Source: Neoarius graeffei (taxonomy: Eukaryota; Chordata; Actinopteri; Siluriformes; Ariidae). From it: DNA of 64,000 bases. How positions within the stretch are numbered: position 1 is the first letter of the stretch; each line of letters starts with the position of its first letter. The position numbers and the translations under genes are program-made. The stretch spans positions 7,063,501 through 7,127,500 of the forward strand of contig NC_083570.1 of NCBI RefSeq assembly GCF_027579695.1, in the 5' to 3' direction. Of this stretch, positions 1 to 10,600 are shown piece after piece. The notes below the pieces were generated by a model. It worked only from the letters and a program-made list of their open reading frames with translations. It was not told the origin of the DNA and did not search any database.

Positions 1-547
1 GCACTTGAAACCGCCCAATTGAGCGGGAAACCGCCCAATCTAAGGCGGAAGGTAGTTTGTTGACGTCACCTCAAGACGACGCCAACGATTGGTCAAATTT
101 GCGAGAAAGTTGCGGTGATTGGATATAATTGCAACACCGCCCTGAATTCGCAGGGATTGGTTGAATTTGCGTTGATGTTGCAAATCGCGAAATCCTGGAG
201 GGTCTGATTGGCGAAACGGAGTTAAACCATAGCTCCTCCCACTATGGCTCTGGCTGCTCCATTTGATCGGTGAGATGCGGTCATGTGACAGAGCCTCTGC
301 TGGAAGTCTCGACAAAACATAAACAAACAGGCCACGCATCGCACGGATCAATAAAAATAAAGTAGTGAGTAATGAGCAGAATATAGCCCAATGTAACGGA
401 GTAAAAGTACCGCTTCTTCTTCACAAATATACTCAAGTAAAAGTAAAAAGTATGCTGCATTAAAACTACTCTTACAAGTACAATTCATCCAAAAAGTTAC
501 TCAAGTAAATGTAACGGAGTAAATGTAGCGCGTTACTACCCACCTCT
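1..547. mobile_element. hAT-like element, right-hand end
   Basis: The stretch ends with CCCACCTCTG and, read inward on the other strand, gives CAGAGGTGGGTAGTAACGCG followed by runs of the TTTACTTGAGT type. The element at 51795 starts in a closely similar way and has a clear 8-bp target duplication. The left end lies outside the window. The first 50 bases also carry two copies of a GGGCGGTTT-type motif (reverse strand) that recurs in the hAT termini at 7816 and 32422. No transposase frame is visible here. Confidence 0.55.
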
Positions 548-559
548 GTTTAAATGACT

Positions 560-800
560 CATTTTAAGGATTTAAGTGGTATTTAAAAGCATAGCCTAGG
601 ATTTCAAGCATATTTCAAATTTAAAAGCAGTGCCAGCAAACATAAGCGCAATCAATTCAAGTAAAAGTTAAGAAATAAAGGGTTTACAAAACAAGTTGGA
701 GAATTCATTTTAAGGATTCAAGTTTTACTATATTCCAAGGATTCAAGTAGCAGCCATAAGTGCAATCGATTCAGGTAATGGGTAAGTAATAACGGGTTTT
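560..800. repeat. Degenerate direct duplication, unit about 130-150 bp
   Basis: Two neighbouring stretches share the phrases TTTTAAGGATT(T/C)AAGT, ATAAG(C/T)GCAATC(A/G)ATTCA and AATAA(A/C)GGGTTT in the same order. This is an old, diverged tandem pair without coding potential. From 800 to 1135 I see only AT-rich DNA. Confidence 0.4.
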
Positions 801-1135
801 TAAAAAGTGACGTGAACCATTTTTTCTTTTTCAAGTAACACGGTTAATTATTTTCTTAAGTAATAACGAGTTGACATGTAACTTTTTTTTTTTCAGGGCA
901 GCAATCCGCCTACCTTTCTTGTTTTGTTTTTTTTTGCCATTTTTTCCACAGCGCAAGCTAACGGCAACAAAAAACCCAGTGTTCTATTGAGCGGAAGTAT
1001 ACTATACGCCCCATGTCCCCGCATAGATTTTGTGGATGTCAGAGGAGAGAAATCAACAACAGATATCAAAATCAAAACCGAACACGAAACAAATTTTTAT
1101 TTACTTATTTAATTTATTGCTTGATTTTTTTTCCC

Positions 1136-1504
1136 GGGGCGGCACAGTGGTGTAGTGGTTAGCGCTGTCGCCTCACAGCAAGAAGGTCCTGGGTTCGAGC
1201 CCCGGGGCCGGCGAGGGCCTTTCTGTGTGGAGTTTGCATGTTCTCCCCGTGTCCGCGTGGGTTTCCTCCGGGTGCTCCGGTTTCCCCCACAGTCCAAAGA
1301 CATGCAGGTTAGGTTAACTGGTGACTCTAAATTGACCGTAGGTGTGAATGTGAGTGTGAATGGTTGTCTGTGTCTATGTGTCAGCCCTGTGATGACCTGG
1401 CGACTTGTCCAGGGTGTACCCCGCCTTTCACCTGTAGTCAGCTGGGATAGGCTCCAGCTCGCCTGCGACCCTGTAGAAGGATAAAGCGGCTAATGAGAAT
1501 GAGA
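1136..1504 (+). mobile_element. tRNA-derived SINE, full-length copy
   Basis: The 5' part has a pol III A-box-like GTGGTGTAGTGGTTAGCG and a B-box GGTTCGAGCCC. It is followed by the conserved central core (GTTTGCATGTTCTCCCCGTG...) and a tail ending in AATGAGAATGAGA. A target duplication GATTTTTTTTCCC flanks it at 1123-1135 and, with one extra T, at 1505-1518. Further copies lie at 28323 and, truncated, at 12352. Confidence 0.85.
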
Positions 1505-1689
1505 GATTTTTTTTTCCCTTTGTGATGGTCACGGAGGTGATCTGATCCATTTAAATAGCTGCCGGAACACCGAATGAAATGAAAATAGCTGCTGGATCCG
1601 ACGACGGAGGTTCCGGATCTTGTTCCGTCATGTTCCGGCTCAAATTAAGCCCTGCACACCACTCATACACAACGCTTATGCACTCTCTT

Positions 1690-1767
1690 AACACACTGTC
1701 TATCTCACTCTCACACACAATTTGTGCACTACATTTCTATATTTACATGTAACATTCATACACTCTC

Positions 1768-1815
<48 letters not shown>

Positions 1816-1882
1816 CAACACACACACACACAACTCATGCACTAAATTTTTATATTTAAATATAACACTCATGCACTGTCTT

Positions 1883-1921
<39 letters not shown>

Positions 1922-2234
1922 ACTCACTCATATATGAACACATACTTTAACACACACTATGTCTTTCTCTCACTCACTATAAGATACAACTCATGCACTC
2001 TCAACACACACCCTCTCTTACACACACACACACACACATACATACACACACACACACACTACATTTCTATATTCAGATATAACACACACAACACTCATGC
2101 ACGCTGAACACTCTCTCTCACACACAACTTATGCACTTCTTCATTTTTGTATTTACATGTAACATATCTACACACACACACACAATTCATATACTACAGC
2201 TCATCTATATCTACATGCAGTGCACATAATTTCC

Positions 2235-2296
<62 letters not shown>

Positions 2297-2385
2297 ACTC
2301 ATGCACTGCACCTCACCTATGTCATGTGTTACATCAGTGTAACACTTTCACCCACACACACACAAACACACATTTTGTAACTAAA
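1690..2385. repeat. CA/CT microsatellite cluster
   Basis: Long runs of (CA)n and (CT)n alternate with short unique phrases such as CTCATGCACT and ATATTTACATGTAACA, which recur several times. This suggests a decayed higher-order repeat of CA tract, CT tract and a short spacer. The open frames here are low complexity (His-Thr-rich) and not genes. Confidence 0.85.
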
Positions 2386-2744
2386 CACATTTAGTTTGTA
2401 CAGCACTTACAATGGACAATATCACAACATGTTGTAAGTGTTTACGTATGTTGTATGTATGAGTTAAGTATACAAGTATTTTCCTTTTCCTGAGTAAAGC
2501 ACTCTTTATTCAAGCCTGACTAATATCCTTACTACTTCCCAGGTGCCTGGGACAGGTGATCTTTTAGTTTTTACTTTTGCATTTTAGTAGTGATTGTTAA
2601 AATCCCGATGCTTAACTAGAGTAAACAAGTTGGATGGTTTCTTTGTTTTGCAGATGCTTTGTTACATAAATAAATTAATACATTAATTTCTGACCTCTTG
2701 GCTCACATGGGTTTTGTTCATGAGTTACCGTAGGCACCAGATAC

Positions 2745-2901
2745 ATCAGAATACAGGAAATCAAATCTAGCTAATTCAAAATTTCCCAGGGGAGGACCCC
2801 CGACCCCCCCCCCCCCCATTTAGTCACAGCATGGCCACCCCTTGTATATCCTTGGGCCCCCCTTTGGCCACCCCATGTAAAAAATCCTGGCTATGCCACT
2901 G
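2745..2901. mobile_element. hAT-like element end
   Basis: The segment ends in CCTGGCTATGCCACTG. Its reverse complement, CAGTGGCATAGCCAGG, fits the terminal inverted repeat pattern of fish hAT elements. It holds a C-homopolymer and GGCCACCCC repeats. I found no left partner or convincing 8-bp duplication, so this is called a fragment. Confidence 0.45.
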
Positions 2902-2916
2902 GCTCCTCACTTTTAG

Positions 2917-4917
2917 CCGGAGAAGATAGTAGCTGGAATTACAGCTTTGAAATACCCTGGAATAAGATGCCCTCAAATACAAGAAGGGTGTTGGATACTG
3001 AGAAGAGACCGACTGCAGCAGAGAGAAGGGAGATTATTAGGATTGTCGCTGCTGAAATACTGACTGTATGCAAGAAACCTGGAAAGAGGCACATCACTGA
3101 AATTGCAAGGAAAATGGTAATTCACTCCCCAAAATCCTTCTGAGATGAGATTGAGGGCCAGGTTGTCGGCACTGGGCATGACTCACTTGTGAAACAGTTC
3201 ATATCTCGGATTGATAACTATAGACGACTCCAAGCTCCTGCCCAGAAAAGGCTTTCTGAAAGTGACACTCCTGACAATGCAAAAAAAGCATGCAGAGATG
3301 CATTTGGCTGCATTAATCCTGACCCAGAGCTTCCTGCTGGTGAAACAAAAGATAAGCAAAAACAAGAAGAACTAATGAAGGCGTTCAAAGGCAAAGAAAA
3401 TTAGAAAGACTGATGGTTGAGATGTTTCCCTCACAGAGGAGAGACATACTGTCAGGACTGAAGGAGACAGAAGAGATCCTTAAGGAATGGCCTTTCCTCT
3501 GCCAGGAAATTGGAATGAGGCTTCATTTCAGAGAACTAACAGGTGTCCAGATTGATGACAGCTTTGAAGAGTCCACAGCCACCAAGTTCAGAAGAATCCT
3601 GCGCTATTTTCAGTTTATTCAAACTGAGCCGTCCAGCAGAGCAGGCACTATTCTGAACCAAGCCCTGGCAGGAGGTGATGAAACTTGTGCAGCTGTACTG
3701 ATGCTTCTTGTCCATTTTAAAGAGCAGGAAGACAAGATGTTAGTAAATGTCGATCATGCCGCCATTGCGACTGATGTGGACACCACCAAGCTACCATGGA
3801 CGCCCTGCATTGTGGTCTGTGGTAGGTGTGCCAAAAAATAATGTTATGACTTAATATCTTTGTTTACACATATGGAGGAGTGTACCGTACACTGCAAAAC
3901 ATGTTTAGAGCTGGAGAAATCATTTTACATAACTTGAAGTTGTGTGTTTTTTTTTTTTTTGACGGCACAGTTTGTTTTGCAGTGTGCGGACCACAGCTCC
4001 TGGCTTACTTAACCATTAGGGATCCATATACATGTAGCAAACTATTTACTGGCTATGGTAATAATACTCTCGCACTGTTTTCAGGTAATACCCCACTCAC
4101 TGCCAAGATGTTCATGGTTGCTATGGACCAGGTCATAGTCAACGAACAGCTTCACCAAAGCATTCCAGATGTTCTGCTCATATTACCTGCACAAAATTGA
4201 CTACCCAGTGGAACTTGCCGCTACTCTGGAGTTCTTGCAGAGGTACACTTTCAGAATGCATGCACACGCTGCTTTACAGGTAGATAATGTAGAATTTGCC
4301 AGTTGCTGTTTGTAAACACACAGCATTCAAACTTGGTAACTCCTCCCCAGCTCATAACTCTGACCTGTGTATCTCAAGGAAATTTAATTGAACGCATCTG
4401 GACTTGGTTATGTCTTTGAAGACGTTTCACCTCTTCGTCAGTTCATGCTCATCTGACTAGGCTGGACTAGACTAGGACTAGTCCTAGGTGAAACGTCTTC
4501 AAAGACATATAACCAAGTCCAGTTGCGTTCAATTAAATTTCCTCGCAATAACTATAACCTGGCTGAATGAGAATATTCACAGGCTCTGAGACATGCGGTA
4601 CGTATACATACTGCTCAAGTTAGGAGTCTCAGTGCATTTCTACTCTCAACCCCCTCTAATGATTGGAAATTGCATAGTGTAGCTTTGTGAAAACGTATTA
4701 GCTTTGTATCTAAAGATGCTGTTTCACTGGCTTTAATGCCAACATTAGTTTTCTCTGAATGGTTTGTGTTAAATGTTTTTCCAACAGATGCATCTTCAGA
4801 ATCAACCCAGATCAAGGGACCAAAGTCGAGCGAAAAGCAAAGGGACGTCAGTATGCTGTCAACCCAAGGGTGCTGAGCCTCATTTCCAAAATTGTCAATT
4901 TTGAATGGACAGAGTAA
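2917..4917 (+). pseudogene. SAMD3-like multi-exon gene tail, broken
   Basis: The product resembles the C-terminal half of fish proteins annotated as sterile-alpha-motif domain-containing protein 3-like, named from memory of the family; its function is unknown to me. Exons as read: 2917-3821 (acceptor TTTTAG, donor GTAGGT), 4085-4242, and 4788-4917 ending in TAA. Splice phases agree at 3821/4085 and 4242/4788. Recognisable stretches are PTAAERREIIRIV, SDTPDNAKKACRDAFGC, FPSQRRDILSGLKETEE and KAKGRQYAVNPRVLSL. Three lesions are visible. An in-frame TGA at 3141 stands where Arg is expected (KSF*DEIEG, a CGA to TGA change). One base is missing near 3400, between AFKGKE and LERLM. A second frame change near 4160-4170 precedes YYLHKIDYPVELAATLEFL. 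The SAM domain and start are not in the window. Confidence 0.7.
4377..4543. mobile_element. Palindromic MITE in the intron of the SAMD3-like gene
   Basis: The two ends mirror each other over about 60 bases: AGGAAATTTAATTGAACGCA at the left and its reverse complement at the right, continuing through GAAGACGTTTCACCT. The centre repeats CTGGACTAGACTAGGACTAG. It is a non-coding inverted-repeat element; the superfamily is not assigned. Confidence 0.75.
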
Positions 4918-5318
4918 AAGGGTGAGATCACTACCTCACCAAACAAACACGTGTCCATGTGAATGCCAGGACCAAAGGTTTCCAAGTAGAACAGTGCATT
5001 GAAATAAGTTGATGAATGTTATTGAAGTGTTAATTCATTTGAGACAAACTTTGTAAGCACAGCCTTTTTCTATATATTGTTTCTTGATTTTTATTTATTT
5101 ATTTTTTTACTTGCAATAGATTGAAGATTTCTGTTCTCAGTGTCTCACTCTGCGGCTGGCATGTTATTGTTGGATATAAGGTGCATCAGACTTGTTCATG
5201 TGTTAGGCCTATTTGGCACACACAAATTGAAGCTTCAATTTGGAGGCCCTTCATTCAAAAGAGCACTCTGGGGGTTCATGATGCCCTTATCATTAAGTGT
5301 AAATGCATTGATTGTTTG

Positions 5319-5324
5319 AATAAA
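5319..5324 (+). terminator. Possible polyadenylation signal AATAAA
   Basis: AATAAA lies about 400 bases after the stop codon of the SAMD3-like tail, with T-rich DNA downstream. It is a plausible 3' end for that transcript. The following 5330-5870 holds AT-rich DNA with loosely repeated phrases such as TTACAGAGA and TTAGTATGGACAAAC, and no gene. Confidence 0.35.
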
Positions 5325-5874
5325 ACATTCAACAGCAAGAAGGTAATCGTTGTTGCTACTTCCTGCCTGGACTATTGCAATCCTTTTTCCTGACTTTGCC
5401 TTTCCTCATTTTATTTTTGTCAGATTCATTGGCATTATATCCAGAATTACAGTTTGAATATTAAAGTATACAAGTCTACACCAGCACTTTTATACATACC
5501 ATGCAAGTACTAGTGAACAAGATTAACATTACAGAGAAACATCAGTATGGACATGCATGTAAACCTTTTTATAATGAGGTACATATTTAATTAGTTTGAA
5601 TGTAAAAATATACGGATATAAAACTAATCTTTACCTTATTACAGAGAAAAACGTTAGGTTGTTAGTATGGACAAACCTTTAAATAAAAAGCCACATTTAA
5701 TTACAGGTTGAATGTATAATTACATGCGAATATAAAGATTTACCTTAAAATTACAGAGATGTTAGTATGGACAAACTTTAATATACCAGGCTACATATAT
5801 AATTAGTCATTTTGTATGTAATTTAAGAAAACTGAAGATCATGTAAAATTAATACATTAACTATCCTTCGAAAA

Positions 5875-6865
5875 CATTTCAGAATTACAGTCACTGCAGT
5901 CTCAACTAGACGAAATGTACACAATAAAGGCAAATGGAGCTTCCACTTGATCAAGAGCTGGATGGATCGAACAGGGTGAAAAGAGTTCATCGTATTTCTT
6001 CAGACTTGAAAATCAAAGACAAACTCAGAAAAAAATGAGTAAGCTTATGACCAATGATATAATAGATCAGAAATGAGTACAGGATGAAATTTGGCTTGTT
6101 TTATTGTAACTTAAATTTAATAAATCAGAATGTGACGTCTTATTTTATCCCATCAATGATGACATCAAAAAACTGGACGAAGACAAACATACACTTGATG
6201 AGGAATGAACTATAATTGAAATTGCATTAAAACAAATGAAAAATGGTAAATCACCAGGAATCGATGGCTTAACATCTGAATTTTTAAAATACTTTTGGGT
6301 GGATATTTAAAAAAAAAATTATATAGAGCATTTTTAGAATGCATTCACAAAGGATGTTTATCCCCGACGATGAAGACAGGCTTAATAACCTTGCTACCAA
6401 AACCCAAAAAAGACTTCTTGTTGCTAGACAATTGGAGACCTATAACCTTACTATGCAATGATTATAAATTACTTGCCTTAGTATCTGCTAATCGTCTAAA
6501 GCGTGGACTTGTAAAACTTGTAGATGAATATCAATCAGCCTTCTTGAAGGGAAGATATATTCAAAACCACGTCTGACTGATTCAATCAATTATTCAATCA
6601 GTCTTGTTTTATTTCTAGACTTTTTCAGAGCATTCGACACTGTGGAGCATGATTTTATGTTTATAAAAATCAAATCTTGGATTTGGAAATGGGCTCTGCA
6701 AGGTTATTAAAATATTTCGCAATTATATTTATAGTTAATCTCCCTTAACCCTTTAATGACACCAAAATTTAATATTTTACGTGGACTCAGACAAGGCTGC
6801 CCAATTTCACCAAAATTATTTATTTTATGTCCACAAATGCGAGCGTACTTAACCTTGTGGAATAA
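5875..6865 (+). mobile_element. L1/Tx1-like LINE fragment (reverse transcriptase)
   Basis: Translated pieces in several frames match the L1/Tx1 type of reverse transcriptase. SRAGWIEQGEKSSSYFFRLE lies near 5950-6020. KNGKSPGIDGL is near 6240-6270. LLPKPKKDFLLLDNWRPITLL, part of the open frame 6295-6576, continues into ANRLKRGL and DEYQSAFLKGRYIQNHV. LRQGCPISPKLF is near 6785-6825. The frame is broken several times and both ORF ends are missing. The fragment abuts the 3' flank shared by finTRIM genes A and C at about 6866. Confidence 0.8.
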
Positions 6866-7110
6866 TATGAAACAAACAGAACTTTATAATGCGAAGGTCA
6901 TGAGATCATTTTCTTTTTAAATTTGACGAGTTTCTTGTCTGACAGTTAATTTTTAACATTTCCTTTTTAATTATTTTTAAATTATTCATCTGTTTTAATT
7001 TAAATATTAAAATGAGTGTTTTTGTGCAGCTGGATTGTGTTCTAGTGAAACAGACGACTGAGCAACAACGTGGCAACGTGCAGGAATTTTACAGAAAACA
7101 CTACACACTT

Positions 7111-7640
7111 TTATTCTGGATCACACAATCTCACTGTAGAAACCCAGTCGAGCCTAAACCCAGCGTATAGAGTCTGAGTGAATGTGGTGTGGACTCTGTG
7201 GAGGAGCTTCATCGTGTCAGAGACGCTGTAGAAGGACAGAGTTCCTGCACTGTGATCCACATACACTCCTATTCTGGAGGCTGATGGAACTCTGAGATCA
7301 GTCTTAATGCTGTTGTGATAGTAAGACAGAGAAGAAAAAAAAGAACACCGCAGACTCCAGGACTGATTGTTGCATCCAAACCGACACTCATCACCCCGTC
7401 CTTTCCTGCTGATGTCTTTATATGAGACTGATATGTCCACACCAGCACCGCTCCACTCCACCTCCCAGTAACAGCGTCCACACACACTCTCCTTACACAA
7501 CACCTGCTGCCAGTAATCAAATCTCTCTGGATGATCAGAGTAACGCTGCTCTCTCTCACTCCATCTCACCGCTCTGTTCTTCTCAGACAGAATGAGGAGA
7601 CGATGTGCCGTGTTGGGATCCAGAGTCAGATAACAGAAAT
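7111..7640 (-). CDS. finTRIM gene A last exon: PRY/SPRY (B30.2) domain
   Basis: After acceptor TTTATTTTAG the frame reads (Y)FCYLTLDPNTAHRLLILSE, the PRY start. It continues with the B30.2 hallmarks CYWEVEWSG and VDHSAGTLSFYSVSD and ends CDPE-stop. This domain usually recognises the target. Against copy C most changes lie between DISRKG and DLRVPS, plus two small length changes. The 3' flank down to about 6866 is shared with copy C. Confidence 0.9.
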
Positions 7641-10600
7641 CTAAAATAAAAGAGAAAAACAAACTGAACAATGTGAACATGAATATCCGCGCTGGGGGCG
7701 TGGTCACGGAAACAGCAGTTCGGTTGCAGTGAAAACTTTTCTCTGTCCAACAACCAATCAGAATTCAGATACAACAACCAATCAGAATTCAGATGCATTC
7801 CGTTGCCAAGTTAAACGGTGTTGCCAGATTGGGCGGTTTGACGTTATTTCGGCGGGTTTTTATCAGATGTTTATAAACATTTCACACGAATGTTCTGTGT
7901 GAGAATGCAGCCAGAGACACTTCTACAGCCTTAGAAGGACTTTGATGCAGCGCATTCTATGTACTATCTCCGTCCACTAGTCTACATCCAATCCAGTGGC
8001 GGCTGGTGGGCTTTGAAATAGGCGAAGCTCAGTTTTAGGTCTACGTAATAAAATTTTTCAATTATTTGTTATTTGTCATGAGTCACTTTGTTATATGTGT
8101 CTGTCTCAGAAACTGGTCTCTCATTTGGGACATTATAGTCAAAAAATAAATTTTCTAATTTTAATTTTTTTTTTTTTTGCATTTACCTAAAGGCCTCTGC
8201 ATGCTCTTGCGACAAGGCTTTCGCAGATAGCTTTTCGCAGACAGTTGTAATTTATCGTTGAGCGGGGAGTAATAGGCGTGCGCAATGTTATTCACCGCCA
8301 CAACGCAAGGGGGCGCGAAGTCGCTAGGAGTAGTTGGTGGGTGTGGTTAGTGGAGTGTTTATCCTCCGGTTACTTATAATGACTAGAACTTTTTTTTTTT
8401 ATAATGACTAGAACTGGAGTCGTATAGATGTACGTACTTCCTCAATCAACCGCTCTTCGTGCTGCTCCATCTTCGCTCGTGTTTTTAAAAATGGCGGTCA
8501 TGAAAACAAAACAAACCGGGAAAGTAGGGAAGCAGAAGTGCGTGTACAGCGGATGTAGAGTGGACCAATCAAAGCCCTCTTGTCTGCGAGGCTTCTGCGG
8601 TGGTCACAATTTTTGGGAGGTGCACGCAGAGAATCTGCGAAGGTGGGGGGGCTATGCAGACACTGTCTGCGACGCTATCTGCGAGGACTGGGTTGTCAGC
8701 ATAAATTGGCCTTTACACTCAATGTTTCTTTTATCATGTTTAATAAGAATAAAGATAGCATCTTGCTTTATCTGGCCTCTGCTGTGGAATTTTTTTTTAT
8801 TACAATTCAAATGTTTTTGTAAATTTTTTTGAAAATATTGAAAAATTTCCTCTTTTTGATTGATTGGGTTCAAAATGCCAAGTTATGATGACAATTGATT
8901 ATTCACTTAAATATGAATAATACGATACCATTTTGGGTATTTGATATGGCAAAATAGGACACAATGGAAAAATCAAGAACGCACCGGAAAGATGAGAATA
9001 ACAGAGGTGGTAAAAGAACAGCGACTGTACCGGCTGAAGGTCGCGCGGGTCTCTGCTGTGGCGCGCGAGCAACGGGACATCACTACCGCACCGGACGGAG
9101 CGCGAGGCGGGGGCGGGGCAAAATGACTGGCCGTACTTTGCCATGATAGCAGATAGATACCAGCTGTTAGCAGCTAGCACTGCAGATCCCAATAAGGCTC
9201 AAGCTAGCCTACAACCACGTTGATTGAACTACAAATGAAATAAACGAGTGAATTCACAAATGATCAAACTGATAGAATGGATGAAAGTTAACGGAGCACA
9301 ATGAGTAATATTTACATTTATTTACAGAGTAATGCACAGAGACATCAATGAGAAGAAATGTTTATATGAAAAGAAATTCGGACAGCACTTTGGCACACAA
9401 CTACACTTTCTCGACATCCGCTAGGGACTGACTGATCATACTTCCGTGTTCCTCGCCGAAGTACAGCGACTGCCCTCCTCATGTCTTTCAAACACCACCT
9501 CCAATAATCCTTTATCAGCCCGGCTTCTTGGCCCGCCCATGTCCCGTTTACCCCCAGAGATACCCGGCTTCCCCGGAAGTGACGATTTTGTCGATTTTAA
9601 CCAATAACAACTAGCCGAAATTGGCTGTTCAGAGCCGTCTCGTAGACTGCAACGGATACCCGGCTGCCAGTCCATAGAGCCCATTGAAATAAGAAAGGTT
9701 ACAGCCTGGCAGCAAAGGTGATTCTCGTAGCGAACTGCAAGTTCATCAGACATCACTCAAATAAGTTACAGGATGATATAGGGATAGTCATAGATGTCGC
9801 CAGACCCATTTTAGGGTAGCTCCAGCCACCCTATCTTATGGCAAAGCCACCCTATATTTTTTGCCCTTTTTTAAATTATTTATATTTATATTTTTTTTCC
9901 CAAAAAAAACAGGCAGTAAAGCACTGAACATGAGCCATCAAGAACGCAAGTTAATCCGAACAACAGTTTCTGCTTGCTTATTTATTGTTTAATGCAATAT
10001 TATTAATATCGTTATGATTCCTCCTCATTGGCTCTGTGTCAAGCGTCACGTCGAGTGGTAGGCTAGTAGGACTTAAAAAACTACGCGGGCATTCTGCAGC
10101 AGGCGCGGTGCGGTGCGGGCTTCCATTGAGTTGGGTTTGCAGAGAGTCAGAATTCTATGCTTTCATTTGCAGACACACACGGTGAGATTGTAATTTGATG
10201 TCAGTGGTTTGCATTTGCTTAACTTTACCTAGGCTATATTGACCAATTGGTAGTGAGGAAAGACGATATTGTAGCTTTTCTATTTCAACTGTAAATCTGG
10301 CACGTTAGCATGGTGAACAAACTTACTAAGCTGTGTGGGTTGTAGCCTACTAGCATTAGTTTTTTGGCATGGGAAAAGATTATCTGTCCGTCCTTTGGCT
10401 AGATGGATATACGAAGATTTTTTAAGAAAGGGAGTCAGCAGCAAGAGGCGAGAGGCAAAGGAGCAGATGCTGAGGCTGTCTCGATTGAGGTCAGTAAAGG
10501 TCTACTACGAGCAACAATGTATTTTGGCCACATCATTGTGCAACGCAATAGACGCATTCGTCGAGACGTTGCAAATGTCGCCTTCTAATTGTATTATTGG

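Noticed and set aside
1155-1215. tRNA gene
   Set aside because: The A and B boxes belong to the tRNA-derived head of a SINE; no cloverleaf with an acceptor stem follows.
1724-2380. Open frames of 127 and 77 codons
   Set aside because: They are (CA)n/(CT)n translated as His, Thr and Ser runs; no gene signal.
8428-8832. 134-codon frame as a gene
   Set aside because: It crosses the right arm of a palindromic MITE and lacks recognisable domains.
9436-9756. 106-codon minus-strand frame
   Set aside because: Inside the middle hAT; composition unremarkable and no motif recognised.
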